Shown here piece after piece: positions 49,457-60,961 of a stretch of DNA of 64,000 bases. This DNA is from Petunia secreta (Eukaryota; Streptophyta; Magnoliopsida; Solanales; Solanaceae): NCBI GenBank assembly GCA_029990175.1, contig JARKIP010000035.1, positions 35,354,001 through 35,418,000 on the forward strand, given 5' to 3'. The translations under genes and the position numbers were made by a program. The notes below the pieces were generated by a model that was not told the origin of the DNA, did not search any database, and saw only the letters and a list, made by a program, of their open reading frames with translations. Every line of letters begins with the position of its first letter. Position 1 is the stretch's first letter.

Positions 49457-51421
49457 ATGGCCGGAGACGTATACGATACCGTTGAGGTACCGGTAAGCAC
49501 TTTGGTCAACCTCTTGGCCGAGGTGAGATCCATAAGCGCGAGGTTTGATCGCCTCGAAGAGGAATGGACCCCGAGTGTCCAAAATGGTACCGAAGGGGGT
49601 ACTAGGGATGAAGTGTTGGGCAATCCCCAACCGTTGGGCACTCCCCAACAAGTGGGCAATCCCCAAGTAAATGTAATTGCTCACTCTAGGAGTAATTCTA
49701 CTACCCCTATGAGCCAACCAATGGTAAATGAGGGAGTTGGGGAAAGTGAGCGAGTTGATAACATAATTGGACCTCATCCCCACACACTTGCACATGAGAG
49801 CGAATTGAAAGAAATGAGAGGAGAGGAAAAACAAATTGAGAGTGAGGGCACCCTTTGTCCTAACCAAATGTTATCTTCTTCTTCTTGCTATAGCTTTTGT
49901 GTAGGTACTCTTGGAGGCGAGCTATTGGAACCTCCACCATTTGCCTTGGAAGAAGGACAAGAGGATGAAGATCTTCATTGTGAGTTTCATGAGGGAGGAC
50001 TTGAACGTGACACTTCACGCGATGCGAGTACTCACGGGAGCGACTCAAATGTAAGTGTTACCTTCCCTTCTCATGAACATGTTAATCCCTTGTCTTGTGG
50101 AGACTCAAAGCTAGTTGTTGCTTATGATGCCTATATTGACCTTGCAACTAGTGAAGAGTCTAATGGTCAACTTGTGTTTGCGTGTGACCCGCTAGTAGAG
50201 AGGAATGAAACGCCACATCATGATGTGAGCCCGGTATTCAAAGAACCTCTCTCTAGTGAAAGTGTGTTTGTTGACCTTGCTTGTGACCCTTGTTATGACA
50301 CACCACCAATTTTTGATAAAGGGGAAGATGAAATGTGTGATCACACCCTTATTGATTTAATTGCCTTTGGTGGACCTATGTGTTGTAGTGGGGAAAGTAG
50401 TGACCTTGAGGAGTCCCTAGTGGATGAAATGGATCGAATTATATTTGATGACTCCTCAAGTGTGAATGATGAACCTAGTCTTGATACGATGCCTTTATTT
50501 GACCATGAAATTGAGGTGCATGCTTTTACATTCCCATTGCGTGAGGGCCTCTTTAATTGTGAAGGTGATTTGTATCGGACTAGAGTTGAGGATGAAGTAG
50601 AACCTCCGTGGTGTGAGGGATTTGATCCCATAGACAACTCCTTGTTTGAAGCTTCGAGTGAGGTAGATGAATCTTCTAGTGACCCTACCCTTGTTGGTGC
50701 GGGTTATGATGATGAAGAGGCCATTAGTAATACCTTCCTTGGGAGCTTACCTTGTGAGGGGGGTTGTCTCGAGGATGAAATTGGAGGTGAGGAGGTACCT
50801 CTTAGTGTGAGTATGAGGACTTTTAAGAAGGGGAGTGGGAAATTTGATGCTAATTGTGTATCGCACTACTTTGTCTATTCCCTCCCATATGTTAACCACA
50901 CTTTGAGACTTGAGCATGCCAAAACCGTTGTGCCGCATTGTGAAAATATTGCATTGAAGGTTTGGTGTGTTGATCATGAGCTTAGGGATCGTAGGAACTT
51001 TGATTGCTTAATCTTGATTGCTCCTTGTTCTATTGATCTCTTTGCTTGTCGTGTTGGTGAGTGCTTGTCACTACGGAGCCAAGAACTTGTTGTCTCCTTT
51101 GGAGACATAAGCTTTTTGATTTGCATTGATACTTGGCTCTATCACAAGAGTGAATTTTCCACACCACTTACCTTCACTCTTATTGGACTTGCCTACTCGC
51201 ATTGTGGGAAGCCTTGGTGCACTACTCTTGAACGTAGGGATTGTAGGGATTTTGATAGCTTAATCTTGCATGTGCCATGCCCTATTGATCTCTTTATTTG
51301 TTCTTGTGATGGGAGCACTTTGTTGTCAAACCAAGTACTTGCTAGCTCCTGTGGGAGCATGAGCTTCTTTGTTGCCATTGATACTTGGTTGTACCACAAG
51401 AGTGTGTTTTCCCATACCTAG
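49457..51421 (+). CDS. Elem-C2 ORF: acidic protein (654 aa)
   Basis: Starts MAGDVYDTVEVPVSTL, as in Elem-C1. After about 75 residues with repeated NPQPLGTPQQVG phrases it passes directly to the acidic region, with no zinc knuckle or protease. It has ESEGTLCPNQ, then an internal TGTGTAG|GTAC site (about 49900), CDPCYDTPPIFDKGEDEM, HAFTFPLREGLFNCEGDLY and EPPWCEGFDPIDNSLFE. Last come two tandem modules (about 50935-51165 and 51200-51421), each with IDLFxC and IDTWLYHKSxFS. The protein is probably soluble and strongly negative. The function is unknown. Only the parts shared by C, E and F remain here, so this is the most compact form of the conserved acidic protein. Confidence 0.85.
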   Translation: MAGDVYDTVEVPVSTLVNLLAEVRSISARFDRLEEEWTPSVQNGTEGGTRDEVLGNPQPLGTPQQVGNPQVNVIAHSRSNSTTPMSQPMVNEGVGESERVDNIIGPHPHTLAHESELKEMRGEEKQIESEGTLCPNQMLSSSSCYSFCVGTLGGELLEPPPFALEEGQEDEDLHCEFHEGGLERDTSRDASTHGSDSNVSVTFPSHEHVNPLSCGDSKLVVAYDAYIDLATSEESNGQLVFACDPLVERNETPHHDVSPVFKEPLSSESVFVDLACDPCYDTPPIFDKGEDEMCDHTLIDLIAFGGPMCCSGESSDLEESLVDEMDRIIFDDSSSVNDEPSLDTMPLFDHEIEVHAFTFPLREGLFNCEGDLYRTRVEDEVEPPWCEGFDPIDNSLFEASSEVDESSSDPTLVGAGYDDEEAISNTFLGSLPCEGGCLEDEIGGEEVPLSVSMRTFKKGSGKFDANCVSHYFVYSLPYVNHTLRLEHAKTVVPHCENIALKVWCVDHELRDRRNFDCLILIAPCSIDLFACRVGECLSLRSQELVVSFGDISFLICIDTWLYHKSEFSTPLTFTLIGLAYSHCGKPWCTTLERRDCRDFDSLILHVPCPIDLFICSCDGSTLLSNQVLASSCGSMSFFVAIDTWLYHKSVFSHT

Positions 51422-51505
51422 TGCACTAACCTACTCTTGTAGTAGGAATTTTTTGTTTTTGTTGCCTTTTGATGTAGGTGGTGCTACCTTGGAGGAGGAC
51501 GTCTT
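51422..51505 (+). other. segment between the C2 ORF and the hairpin
   Basis: Has CTAACC, a T-rich stretch and GATGTAG|GTGG. A splice here would remove the stop at 51419-51421 and bring in the tail LISRTKFSQEGEND; this is an inference only. Confidence 0.5.
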
Positions 51506-51541
51506 AATTTCGAGGACGAAATTTTCTCAAGAAGGGGAGAA
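51506..51541 (+). promoter_or_regulatory. hairpin and polypurine tract, Elem-C2
   Basis: Hairpin AATTTCG-AGGA-CGAAATT at 51506-51523; polypurine tract AAGAAGGGGAGAA at 51529-51541. Confidence 0.86.
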
Positions 51542-52312
51542 TGATGCAACCCAAATTGCATCGACACCTACACTTGGTCCGGGAGTCAAGGCATGGATGA
51601 TATGAGCTCGAAAGACGACTTGAAGACTATGCATTGGAGCTCAATCAAAGTGGGAGCCGGGCTGGAAACAGTGCAGGAAACAGGGGAGCCAAAGCAGGGC
51701 AGAACAGGGCAGCACTTCTGAGCTTACTGCCTGAAGAAGGGCATCTGTTCTTCGCGATCGCGCCACTACTCACGCGATCGCGAAGGGGCTTCTTCTACTC
51801 TGCGCGACAGCGTCGCCTTCCACGCGATCGCGAAGACTTGAAGACTTTTGTGTTGCGCGATCGCATATCCTTGTGCGCGATCGCGATGAGGACTTTGGCA
51901 GAGCGGACCAGAAACTTGGCAAATGTTGTAAGGGGAAACTATAAATACCCCATTTGTTCATTTATTGCTTAATTAGCAAACCTTGAATGTAGAATGATAT
52001 TTTCTTTGAGTGAATCTCAATGTTGAACCCGTGAGCGGGCATGATTTCACTTGGTGGATTCCAAGTTGAACATCGAAACCTCTTCGATCATTCTATTTGC
52101 GAGAGCCGAGTGTCTCTTGAGGGTAGTTGCGTAGTATAGGTGATCCTTGACTTCACCCGGGGTGTATCGAGACGAGTTCCTCGGTGCTACTTAGGTAAAC
52201 GTTCAAGCCTCGTCTTGCTTTTATCTCGATATCTTCATCGATATCGCCTATCTTGTTTTAGCTTCCGCACTTTCATATCGTTTGTAGATTCCGCGTATTT
52301 TCCATTGCATCA
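51542..52312 (+). repeat. 3' LTR of Elem-C2
   Basis: 771 bp, one seen difference from the 5' copy (GGGAGCCGGG for GGGAGTCGGG). Confidence 0.94.
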
Positions 52313-52793
52313 CTCGACCTCGGCCTCTACCCCTATCTACATTTCGACCCCAATTCATTGGCCTCCTAGGTTGATAAGGAGCATCATACCCATAGGCCTC
52401 ATCACCATACTCGGCTTCCTCCTCTTCTTGAGCCTCAACAACTTGCTCAAGAGGTGGGACAAACCTAACGGGTCTTCGAAGTGGAGCATTACCTTGGGGA
52501 TTGCCCAAGTTGAGAGGATTGCTCTCTTGTTGGGGATTGCCCAACCCACGCTCTCGTAGAGCTTCAACTTTGCTTTGTTCATACCTCTTGTTTAGCTCAA
52601 CAAAGTGTCCGGGAGTCATAGGAGTGCTATGACTCGTGCCTTCTCCGGATTCAATTTGGACACTCGGGGTCCTCCTCTCTCCGGTCTCAACTTGATTCCT
52701 CTCGACGGTTTCAAGTCTCAATGAGATATCCTCCAATTTAGCCATAATGGTGGCCATAAAGTGCTTCATGGGATCATCTCCATCGTTTGCCAT
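52313..52793 (-). pseudogene. gag: gag N-terminus of Elem-F
   Basis: Starts MANDGDDPMKHFMAT at 52793, after TTTTGTAG|GTGAA. It carries a predicted short coiled coil (MAKLEDISLRLETVERN), a Pro/Gly-poor linker with GNPQQESNPLNLGNPQG, and an RGRGRGR patch at the cut made by Elem-C2. Continues in frame at 47398. Confidence 0.88.
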
Positions 52794-54062
52794 TTCACCT
52801 ACAAAAAGCAACAAACGTTAGCAAATACCTCACCCACTCCCTTACAATTGTTTTCACTCGGCTCGCTCGTGTTTAGTGGGGGATGGATATTTCGCACAAG
52901 TTTGAGTCTAAAAGCTTCAAGTAGTTGACCAACGAACCACAACTCAATCACTCAACTTATCAAGTCCAAATGCGCTCCGGGGTGAGTGGAGTTAATGGGA
53001 CTCGATTGGACGATAGGCACTTTAAATGAGGACTTGAACCAAAAGATACTACGGATCTTCTTTGAATTCTAGTCTCCTTTCTAAGGCACGATGATCCTAA
53101 TAGCTCAAAGTAATTAGCACTAATCGAGTAGGATTATACTCTAATAGCACTAACCGGAAGCAATGCAATCAACAAAACAAGAGAACCTAGAAGGAACTAC
53201 CCAATGCCCAACTTGAAGGAAGTAGGCGCCCCACCTGTTTTGAGTAGGTGGTCCGCCTGGTTCCCTGTAGAGGGGAGTAGGCGGTCAGCCTACTTGAAGT
53301 AGGCGGTCAGCCTACTCTACTAGGCGGTCCGCCTCTGTAAAATCCAGAGAGTGAGCAAAAAGTAGGCGGTCCGCCCCTTCTACTAGGCGCCCCGCCTAGT
53401 GCAACTTCCAGCACTGTTCAAACTCGTTTCAAGTCGATTTCCAAGCCTCAAATCCGATTGTTTCAACTTGTTTTCACAATCCAATGATACCCAAAGTTTT
53501 TTTTGATCTCTTCTAACAAACCCCAATCATATTTACATCCAAACAATCAATCAAATCAAGATTCAAAGTCAAGAATTTCAAGAACACAAGGGTTTATCAA
53601 AGGGTTTTCAAAATGGATTGTGATTCATCAAAGTTGGTGTTATATATGTTCAAATCCCACAAAATTGGTACCAAATCGTTTGTTCTTCAATGAAGATCAA
53701 TCCCCAATATCAAGTTTTCAATCCAACATCAATCCAACCCAAGAATCAAACCAAAATCATCAAGAACAAGTTCATCAAGGGTTTAAGGAAAATTTGGGAT
53801 TTCAATTTTTCAAACTCCACCAATCCAAGTGTTTTAGGTATCCAAACAACGGGAATTCAATCACGATCAAGAATTTATAACACCCATATCATAAATCATC
53901 CAAACCAACAAGATACACCAAATTTTTTTGGAATTTTTAAATTTTCCAATTTTTTTGTGATTTTCTCCTTTCCAATAACAAGAACAAGAAAACTAAAGAT
54001 AGAATCGACCTAGGCACGAAGAATCAAGGGTCGGGGGTTTGTAAAAACAAAACCCGAGCCTT
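52794..54062 (-). other. leader of Elem-F
   Basis: 1.27 kb non-coding leader, closely related to the Elem-1 leader. GC-rich palindromes of mixed type at about 53222-53400 (AGGCGGTCAGCCT and AGGCGCCCCGCCT). The frames at 53503-54013 are N/Q/S/I-rich low-complexity sequence and not supported. Confidence 0.8.
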
Positions 54063-54074
54063 GCTCTGATACCA
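54063..54074 (-). promoter_or_regulatory. primer binding site, Elem-F
   Basis: Plus-strand GCTCTGATACCA, 3 nt from the LTR at 54078. Confidence 0.9.
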
Positions 54075-54077
54075 AGA

Positions 54078-54804
54078 TGATAAGAATCAAATACGAAACG
54101 CGGAAATAAATATAAAGAGCGAGACACTACTCGAACTCCCTACGAAGTAACTATGGAGAACTCGTTCCATAATACCCTCGTATCGGTGTCAAAGAGGACC
54201 TACACTATGCAACTACCCTCGAGTCACACCTGGGACTCACAAATAGAATGATCGGGGGTGGTTTGGGGTTCAACTAGAATCCACTAGTAAACTCAAACCG
54301 TCTCAAAGGGTTTTCATTCAAAGAGAATCCACTCTTGAACATTGTCATTGACAATCAATCATTCATCATAATAGCTAACTTAGGAATAATGCTAAGCTAT
54401 GGAGTATTTATAGGCCTCATTCAAGACATAAGGAAAGGCCTAAAGTACCCTTAAGTAAGTTCTAAAGTCATAAGCCACGTAGGGGCATAATAGAAATTAC
54501 ATAGGATAAAAACTAGAAAATCCCGCATGCTATTCAGCACTAGGCGCCCCGCCTGTTTATACTAGGCGCCCCGCCTAGTCTTCAGTAGGTGGTCCGCCTC
54601 TGCAGTAGGCGGCCAGGAATCCAGAGAGTGATCATGAAGTGGGCGGTCCGCCCCTTTGACTAGGCGGTCCGCCCCTCCTTGGGCAGCCTTGAAACGCTCC
54701 GAAATTGGTCCCGAATGCTCCTCGTTCCATGGCGTTCCAATGCATAAGCTCTTCCTTGGCCTTGGATGGTGTTTTTGGATGGTTGCTCGATTTGGGTCTT
54801 ATCA
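54078..54804 (-). repeat. 5' LTR of Elem-F
   Basis: 727 bp; about five differences from 4640-5366. Minus-strand TATA region CTATAAATACTCC (plus 54411-54423). Confidence 0.93.
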
Positions 54805-55905
54805 CTGTTGGTGTTGTTATTTTACAACACAAAAAAAAAAGTGTTAAAAAAAAATTCAAAAATTGTGTTTGATTGTTGGTTGTTTGGGAAAAACAACCAT
54901 TGATTCTTGTTCACCATCGAGTTCCGAATCCAAAGAGTACCCGACGTACCAAGTTCGTGACTAGGGTTTCTTGGTGAATTTTTGGACTGTTTTGAGCTTT
55001 AATGGTGACTGAAAACTCGAACCCCACTGTGTTTGGAAGAAACCGGTGAAGAATGGTGGTTCTTGAGTGATTTGGGTTTGTTTGTTGCTTAAAAATTCGA
55101 AGTTCTGAGTTTAAATCGTAGTCCGTACACCGGAAACTTGTTACAAAATCGTAACAGTGTACGACTCGAACGAGCTGGTTCTTAGCTCGAAGAAACTGAA
55201 CTGAATTCCTCCGATGTTGTTGAAACCGGAGTCGATAAAGCAACCCAGATCTGTTGAATTTCGTGGTCAGTGAACCGAAGTTGTTGTGTCCGTACACCGG
55301 AGCAAAGGTCACTGTTCCATTGAAGAAGAAAGGGGTTAAAATTTTAACATCAAAACCCCAGGTGAAAATTGTCGGCTGAAAAAGGAAAGTGGATAAGGTA
55401 AAACCTTATTCGTACCAAGGAGGGACCACTCTTGTACGGACAGGAGTGGGTGTGATTGAAAAAGATTCCAAAAGGGAATCAAAGGGTAGATTCTCCTAGG
55501 TTCTCACTTTCTTTCGTGTCAAGATTCTAGTTGGTGGATCTTTTGAGTAATTGTCCTACTCGAGGTCGTACTAACTCTTTTAAGCTGATAGGAATTCGTG
55601 CGAAGGGGTGACCGAAGTCCAAACTTTCGTAGAAATTCTTTTGACTCCCCGAGCTCTGTTAAAAGCGTCCGTTCCATCGAGTCGAACATCACTTCACTCT
55701 TCCCGAAGAGGCAGTGACTATTGTCGAACTTGAAGGATCTTAGAGGACCGATCAATCAGACGAGCCACTGTTACCAAGTCCTTGAGTGATCAAAAACCGA
55801 ACCCATAAATTGAGTGGACCCGAGTGCCACCCATCAAAGGTGAGGGAGAGTGTGAGGTGATTTCTAACCCAAACATTTGTTTGATCTTTGACTTGTGCAG
55901 GTACC
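54805..55905 (+). other. Elem-D leader, second piece
   Basis: Starts with the second CTGTT and continues the D leader. AT-rich, with GTCCGTACACCGG phrases also seen in the Elem-E leader. The candidate 61-nt intron GTGAGGGAG...CTTGTGCAG lies 5 nt before the ATG and contains CTAACC. Confidence 0.8.
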
Positions 55906-58900
55906 ATGGCTGGAAATGATGGCAAAAGCATTGAGAAGCCCGAGGTGTCGTTAGCCGATCTTATGGCTGCGATACAAAGTGTCAGTGCCGATGTGAGAGG
56001 AGTGAGTGCTCGAGTAACTCAACTCGAACAAGGAAGTGCGTCCGTGGCCATGAATGGGTCCGGCGCTGGAACTAGCCAAACCACTCCGATGAAACCTGAG
56101 CTGTATGCTGAGCTTGTACGACAACATCAGTTGACAAGTGAAGCAATTCGAAGAGAACTTAACTTGGGCAATCCCCAAGCTGCTTATCAAAACTTGGGCA
56201 ATCCCCAAGCTGCTTATCAAAACTTGGGCATTCCCCGAGGAGAAAGAATACCACCTCCAGTGGCCCGAAGAGATCTTGGAGCCGTTGCCGAGGAGGTTGA
56301 TGAAGAGGAATTTCCCGAGGACGAATATGAGCGTGAGCTGCCATTCGCTCAACGAAGGCAAGCTCACCGAGGTCGAGGAAATATCCGAGGTCGAGGCCGA
56401 GGCGCAAATGTTGGAAGAAATATTGAGCGTGAGGCTAATGATCGAGATGATGAGTTTCCCGAACAGGCTAGAGGTGTTCGAGACTCAAACTTGAACAGTG
56501 TCAAGATCACTATTCCACCCTTTAAAGGAACTAGTGACCCCGATGAGTATCTTGAATGGAAGCTTAAAATGGAGCGCATCTTTGAAACCAATGAGATGAC
56601 CGATGAGAGAAAAGCTACCCATGCCATTGCTTCGTTCGAAGCTTATGCATCAACGTGGTGGGAATCTGACAAGAGGCATAGACGAAGGAATGACTATCCC
56701 GAAGTCAATACTTGGCCACAATTGAGAAGAGCAATGGATGCTAAGTATTTGAGTGCCAAATACAGGCAGACTCAAATGCAAAAGCTCTATGAATTAAAGC
56801 AAGGGTCCAAGTCTGTCCAAGAGTACCACGATGAGTTCGAAAAGGTTCGATTGAATCTTGATCTGGTCGAAGATGAAGAACAAGCCATTATCAGATTCAA
56901 AAATGGCTTGGCTAGGGATGTGTCATCTCAGTTGAGACTCCACGTGTACCACACGTTGGAAGATTTGTTTGATGCTGCCACCGAAGCTGAAAAATTGGTG
57001 AAGGACGACAAGGCAAACCGGTATCGAGGAGTCACTACTTCTACTCCTTTGAACCGAGGTAAAGAATGGAAGAGTCCAAACCAAGCAAGTGCTAACACTG
57101 TTCGAGATTCGAAGAGACCCTTTGAAAGAGGTGTGACCGTTAACCAGTCGAGAGAAGTGGGAGGTAAAGTTCAACTCAACTCTCCTAGTGCTTCAAATAT
57201 TCAATGTCACAAATGCAGAGGTTATGGTCACATGGCAAAAGAGTGTCCAACTCGCAAGGTTATGCTTCTGCTCGAAGATGGAACCGTCCATGAGCAAGCG
57301 AGTGACACCGAGGAGGAAATTATCGAGGAGACTGATCGAGCTGAAGTTGATGATGATCATGAGGCTGCCGAAGCTGATCATCCGGAAATGTTTCTTGTGG
57401 TTCGAAGGAATTTGAGCTGCATGACTCTTGAAGAAGAGGACAACCAAAGAGAAAACCTCTTTCATGCCCGATGTCGAGTAAGGGGAAAGGTGTGTTCGAT
57501 GATCATTGATTCCGGTAGTTGTGCCAATGTAGTGTGCCAAACTTTAGTTTCACAAATGGGATTACCTACGATGAAGCATCCCCACCCTTACAAGTTACAA
57601 TGGCTGAATGAGTGTGGAGAATTGAGAGTTGTCAAACAAGTGTGGATCAAGTTCAAAATCGGAGAGTATCAAGATGAAGTGATATTCGATGTGGTTCCGA
57701 TGCAAGCTTGTCATTTGCTATTGGGTCGACCATGGCAGTATGACCGGACAGCTGTTCACAATGGCAGATCCAACACTTACACTGTGAAGCTCGACGGGAA
57801 GAGTTTCATACTCAAACCCTTGTCTCCAAAACAAGTCACCGAGGACTATAAACGAATGAAATAATTGAAAGAAGCGGCCAAAGCTAAGCTTCCGATAGGA
57901 GCAAAATTGGGGCCCGAAGAGACAAACTCACCGACCGAAGTGAAAGGAATTTGTGCAATCATGCAACCCGGTGAGATCTTACGAGGCAACGACCACGGTC
58001 AGATGATGATTTGCCTCGTGCACAAGGGTATCTTTCTAAACTCTAATGATGATTTTTCTAATGATAACCCTTTGCCTTTGTTTGTTCGTAAAGTTTTGCA
58101 GGGCTTCGAGGACATGTTTCCCGAGGAAATGCCAGGTGGATTACCTCCGTTGAGGGGAATCGAGCACCAAATTGACTTCGTGCCAGGGTCTCAAATCCCT
58201 AACAAACCTGCATACCGGTGTAATCCCGAAGACACCAAAGAGTTCCAACGGCAGGTTGATGAATTGTTAAACAAGGGCCTCGTTCGTGAGAGCTTGAGTC
58301 CTTGCGCCGTTCCTGTTATCCTTGTCCCAAAGAAGGATGGAACATGGCGAATGTGTGTTGACTGTCGAGCAGTCAACAAAATAACGGTAAAGTATCGTCA
58401 TCCTATCCCTCAATTAGATGACATGCTAGATGAGCTAAGTGGTTCTTCATGCTTTTCGAAGATAGACCTCAGGTCCGGTTACCACCAGATCCGAATAAAA
58501 CCCGGGGACGAGTGGAAAACCGCATTCAAGACCAAGTTCGGTCTCTATGAATGGTTGGTGATGCCTTTTGGCTTATCCAATGCACCGAGCACATTCATGC
58601 AATTGATGAACCATGTGCTCAAACCGTTCATAAACAAGTTCGTTGTCGTTTATTTCGATGACATACTTGTTTATAGCAGAACCGTGGATGAACATGTCGA
58701 CCACCTAAGGCAAGTGCTCGAAAGGCTTCGAAAAGAGAAGTTGTATGCCAACTTCAAGAAATGCGCCTTTGGTGTCGATCGTGTAGTCTTTCTTGGATTT
58801 GTTGTCAGTGCTAATGGTGTCGAAGTCGACGAATCAAAAGTCGAAGCCATCAAAGATTGGCCAACTCCAACCTCGGTATCACAAGTTCGTAGCTTCCATG

Positions 58901-60961
58901 GCTTAGCTAGTTTTTACCGAAGGTTTGTTCGTGACTTTAGCATCGTGGCAGCTCCTTTAACCGAGCTGGTGAAGAAAGACAATCCATTTGTGTGGGGAGA
59001 GTCCCAAGAAAGGGCTTTCCAAGAGTTGAAACGGAGGCTTTGTTCTGCCCCGTTGTTGCAACTCCCTGACTTCGGCAAAGCATTCGAAGTCGAGTGTGAT
59101 GCGTCTGGAGTTGGGACCGGAGGAGTGCTGATGCAAGATTCAAAGCCGATCGCTTACTTTAGCGAAAAGCTCAAGGGTGCAGCCTTGAATTACTCAACGT
59201 ATGCCAAGGAACTGTATGCCCTCGTTCGAGCACTCGCCCATTGGCAGCATTATTTGTGGCCTCGAGAGTTTGTGATCAAGAGTGATCATGAGTCTTTGAA
59301 ACATCTCCGAGGTCAGGAGAAATTGAATCGAAGACATGCCAAGTGGGTTGAATTTATTGAAAGCTTTCCCTATGTAATTCATTACAAAAAGGGAAAAGAT
59401 AATGTTGTGGCCGATGCGCTATCAAGGAAATTTGCCTTAGCGACCACTCTCGCCTCTAGGCTCATGGGATTCGAAAGCATCAAGTCGATGTACGAGGACG
59501 ATCCCAAGCTGAAATGTGTTCGAGACGCAATCTTGAATGGCCGAAAGGTTGAGAAATATCAGTGGCATGATGGCTACCTCTTCAAAAATGGGAGGGGTTT
59601 GTGTGCCAGTGTCATCGTGGAGAGAGCTCTTGGTTCGAGAAGCTCACTCAGGTGGACTGATGGGGCACTTCGGTGTCGATAAAACTCTTGGTATCTTTAC
59701 CGAGCAGTTCCATTGGCCCAAAATGCGACGAGATGTGGAAAAGCTTTGCAACGCTTGTCTCGTTTGTAAGAAAGCAAAATCGAAGTCCAACCCTCATGGT
59801 TTGTACACCCCGTTGCCTGTGCCTGATCGACCTTGGGTTGATGTATCCATGGACTTTGTCTTGGGGTTACCGAGGTCGGGGGGAGGACATGATAGCATCT
59901 TCGTTGTGGTTGACCGTTTTTCAAAAATGGCTCACTTTATTCCTTGCAAAAAGTGTGATGATGCACAGCATGTAGCTGCATTGTTTGTTTCTAACGTGTT
60001 AAAATTGCATGGTGTACCTCGTACTATTGTGAGTGATCGAGACTCGAAGTTCTTGAGTCATTTTTGGAAATGTTTGTGGGGTGCCCTCGGCACCAAGCTA
60101 CTATTCTCGACGTCTCACCATCCTCAGACTGATGGACAGACCGAGGTAGTTAACCGAACCTTGGGATCTTTGCTTCGGGCAATGACCAAAGGGAAGGTTG
60201 GAAACTGGGCTGATCGTTTGCCCATGATGGAGTTCGCATACAATCGAATGGTGCATAGAATGATCAACATGACCCCGTTTGAATGTGTGTATGGCTTTAA
60301 TCCTCTGATTCCACTTGATTTAACTCCATTGCCTCGAGATTCTGTTCTTGATTTTGAAGGTACTCGACGAGCAGCTGCCTTGATCGAATTGCATGCAAAG
60401 GTGAAGAAGAACCTCGAGGAGGCCTATGCAAAGGTTGCCTTAAAGAAAAACAAGGGGCGTAAAAAGTTGGAATTAAGGAAGGGAGATTGGGTTTGGGTTC
60501 ACTTCCGGAAGGAACGCTTCCCGAACCAAAGGAAAGGAAAGTTGGCTCCTCGAGGGGATGGTCCATTTCAAGTGTTGACCAAGATCAACAACAATGCCTA
60601 CGTGATCGACCTCCCTGGTGAGTATAACGTGTCCAACACCTTTAATGTTGCTGACTTAGTTCCTTGTGTTGTAGGTCCAACTTCGGAGGACGAGGAGGGC
60701 TTGATTTCGAGGACGAAATCTTCTCAAGAAGGGGAGGATGATGCAGCCCGAACACGTGCTGATCAAGTGATCGATCCACATAGGAGACCGATGACAAGAA
60801 GCCAAGCCAAGCTGCTGCACGATGTGCATGTTCACTTAGCCTGGCCGAAGGAAAACAATTGCTCCGAAGCTGAGTGGCCGAGCTCAAGAATCGAAGGCAT
60901 TATCTTCAGATTTGAGCCCGAACGCAAAGTGACCGAGGACAATGAGCTCGAAGACAATTGA
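55906..60961 (+). pseudogene. gag-pol: gag-pol of Elem-D (one stop, one frameshift)
   Basis: Start at MAGNDGKSIEKP (ATG 55906). Gag has a twice-repeated LGNPQAAYQN phrase, RGRGRG patch, STWWESDKRHRRR and a CCHC knuckle (CHKCRGYGHMAKEC, from residue 434). The protease has DSG at D535. At codon 653 (57862-57864) TAA replaces the Glu of RMKELREAAKAK. Downstream the same frame gives reverse transcriptase (YFDDILVYS) and RNase H (DASGVGTGG). Near 59593-59600, in a G-rich run (GGGAGGGG), one base appears to be inserted, shifting the integrase to another frame. That frame is then open through HHCC, D,D35E and the tail LISRTKSSQEGEDD into the LTR (stop 60961). Two disabling changes fit its older LTRs. 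Confidence 0.92.
60703..60738 (+). promoter_or_regulatory. hairpin and polypurine tract, Elem-D
   Basis: Hairpin GATTTCG-AGGA-CGAAATC at 60703-60720; polypurine tract at 60726-60738. Confidence 0.87.

Larger units (their letters stand above)
47404..52312 (+). mobile_element. Elem-C2, non-autonomous family-C element
   Basis: Two 771-bp LTRs (47404-48174 and 51542-52312), with one difference that I can see, flanked by CTCGA (47399-47403 and 52313-52317). One ORF of 654 aa; the protease kept by Elem-C1 is missing. Confidence 0.94.
4640..54804 (-). mobile_element. Elem-F, non-autonomous gypsy element hosting five insertions and an inversion
   Basis: Two 727-bp LTRs (54078-54804 is 5', 4640-5366 is 3') flanked by CTGTT (4635-4639 and 54805-54809). 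About five LTR differences by eye. Removing insertions leaves about 6.4 kb: leader, gag with zinc knuckle, protease, then a conserved acidic domain in place of reverse transcriptase and integrase. The pieces in coding order are 52793-52313, 47398-46013, 36604-36369 (all minus), 6495-6657 and 29477-30641 (both now plus, because of the inversion), then 5633-5222 (minus). Confidence 0.9.
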
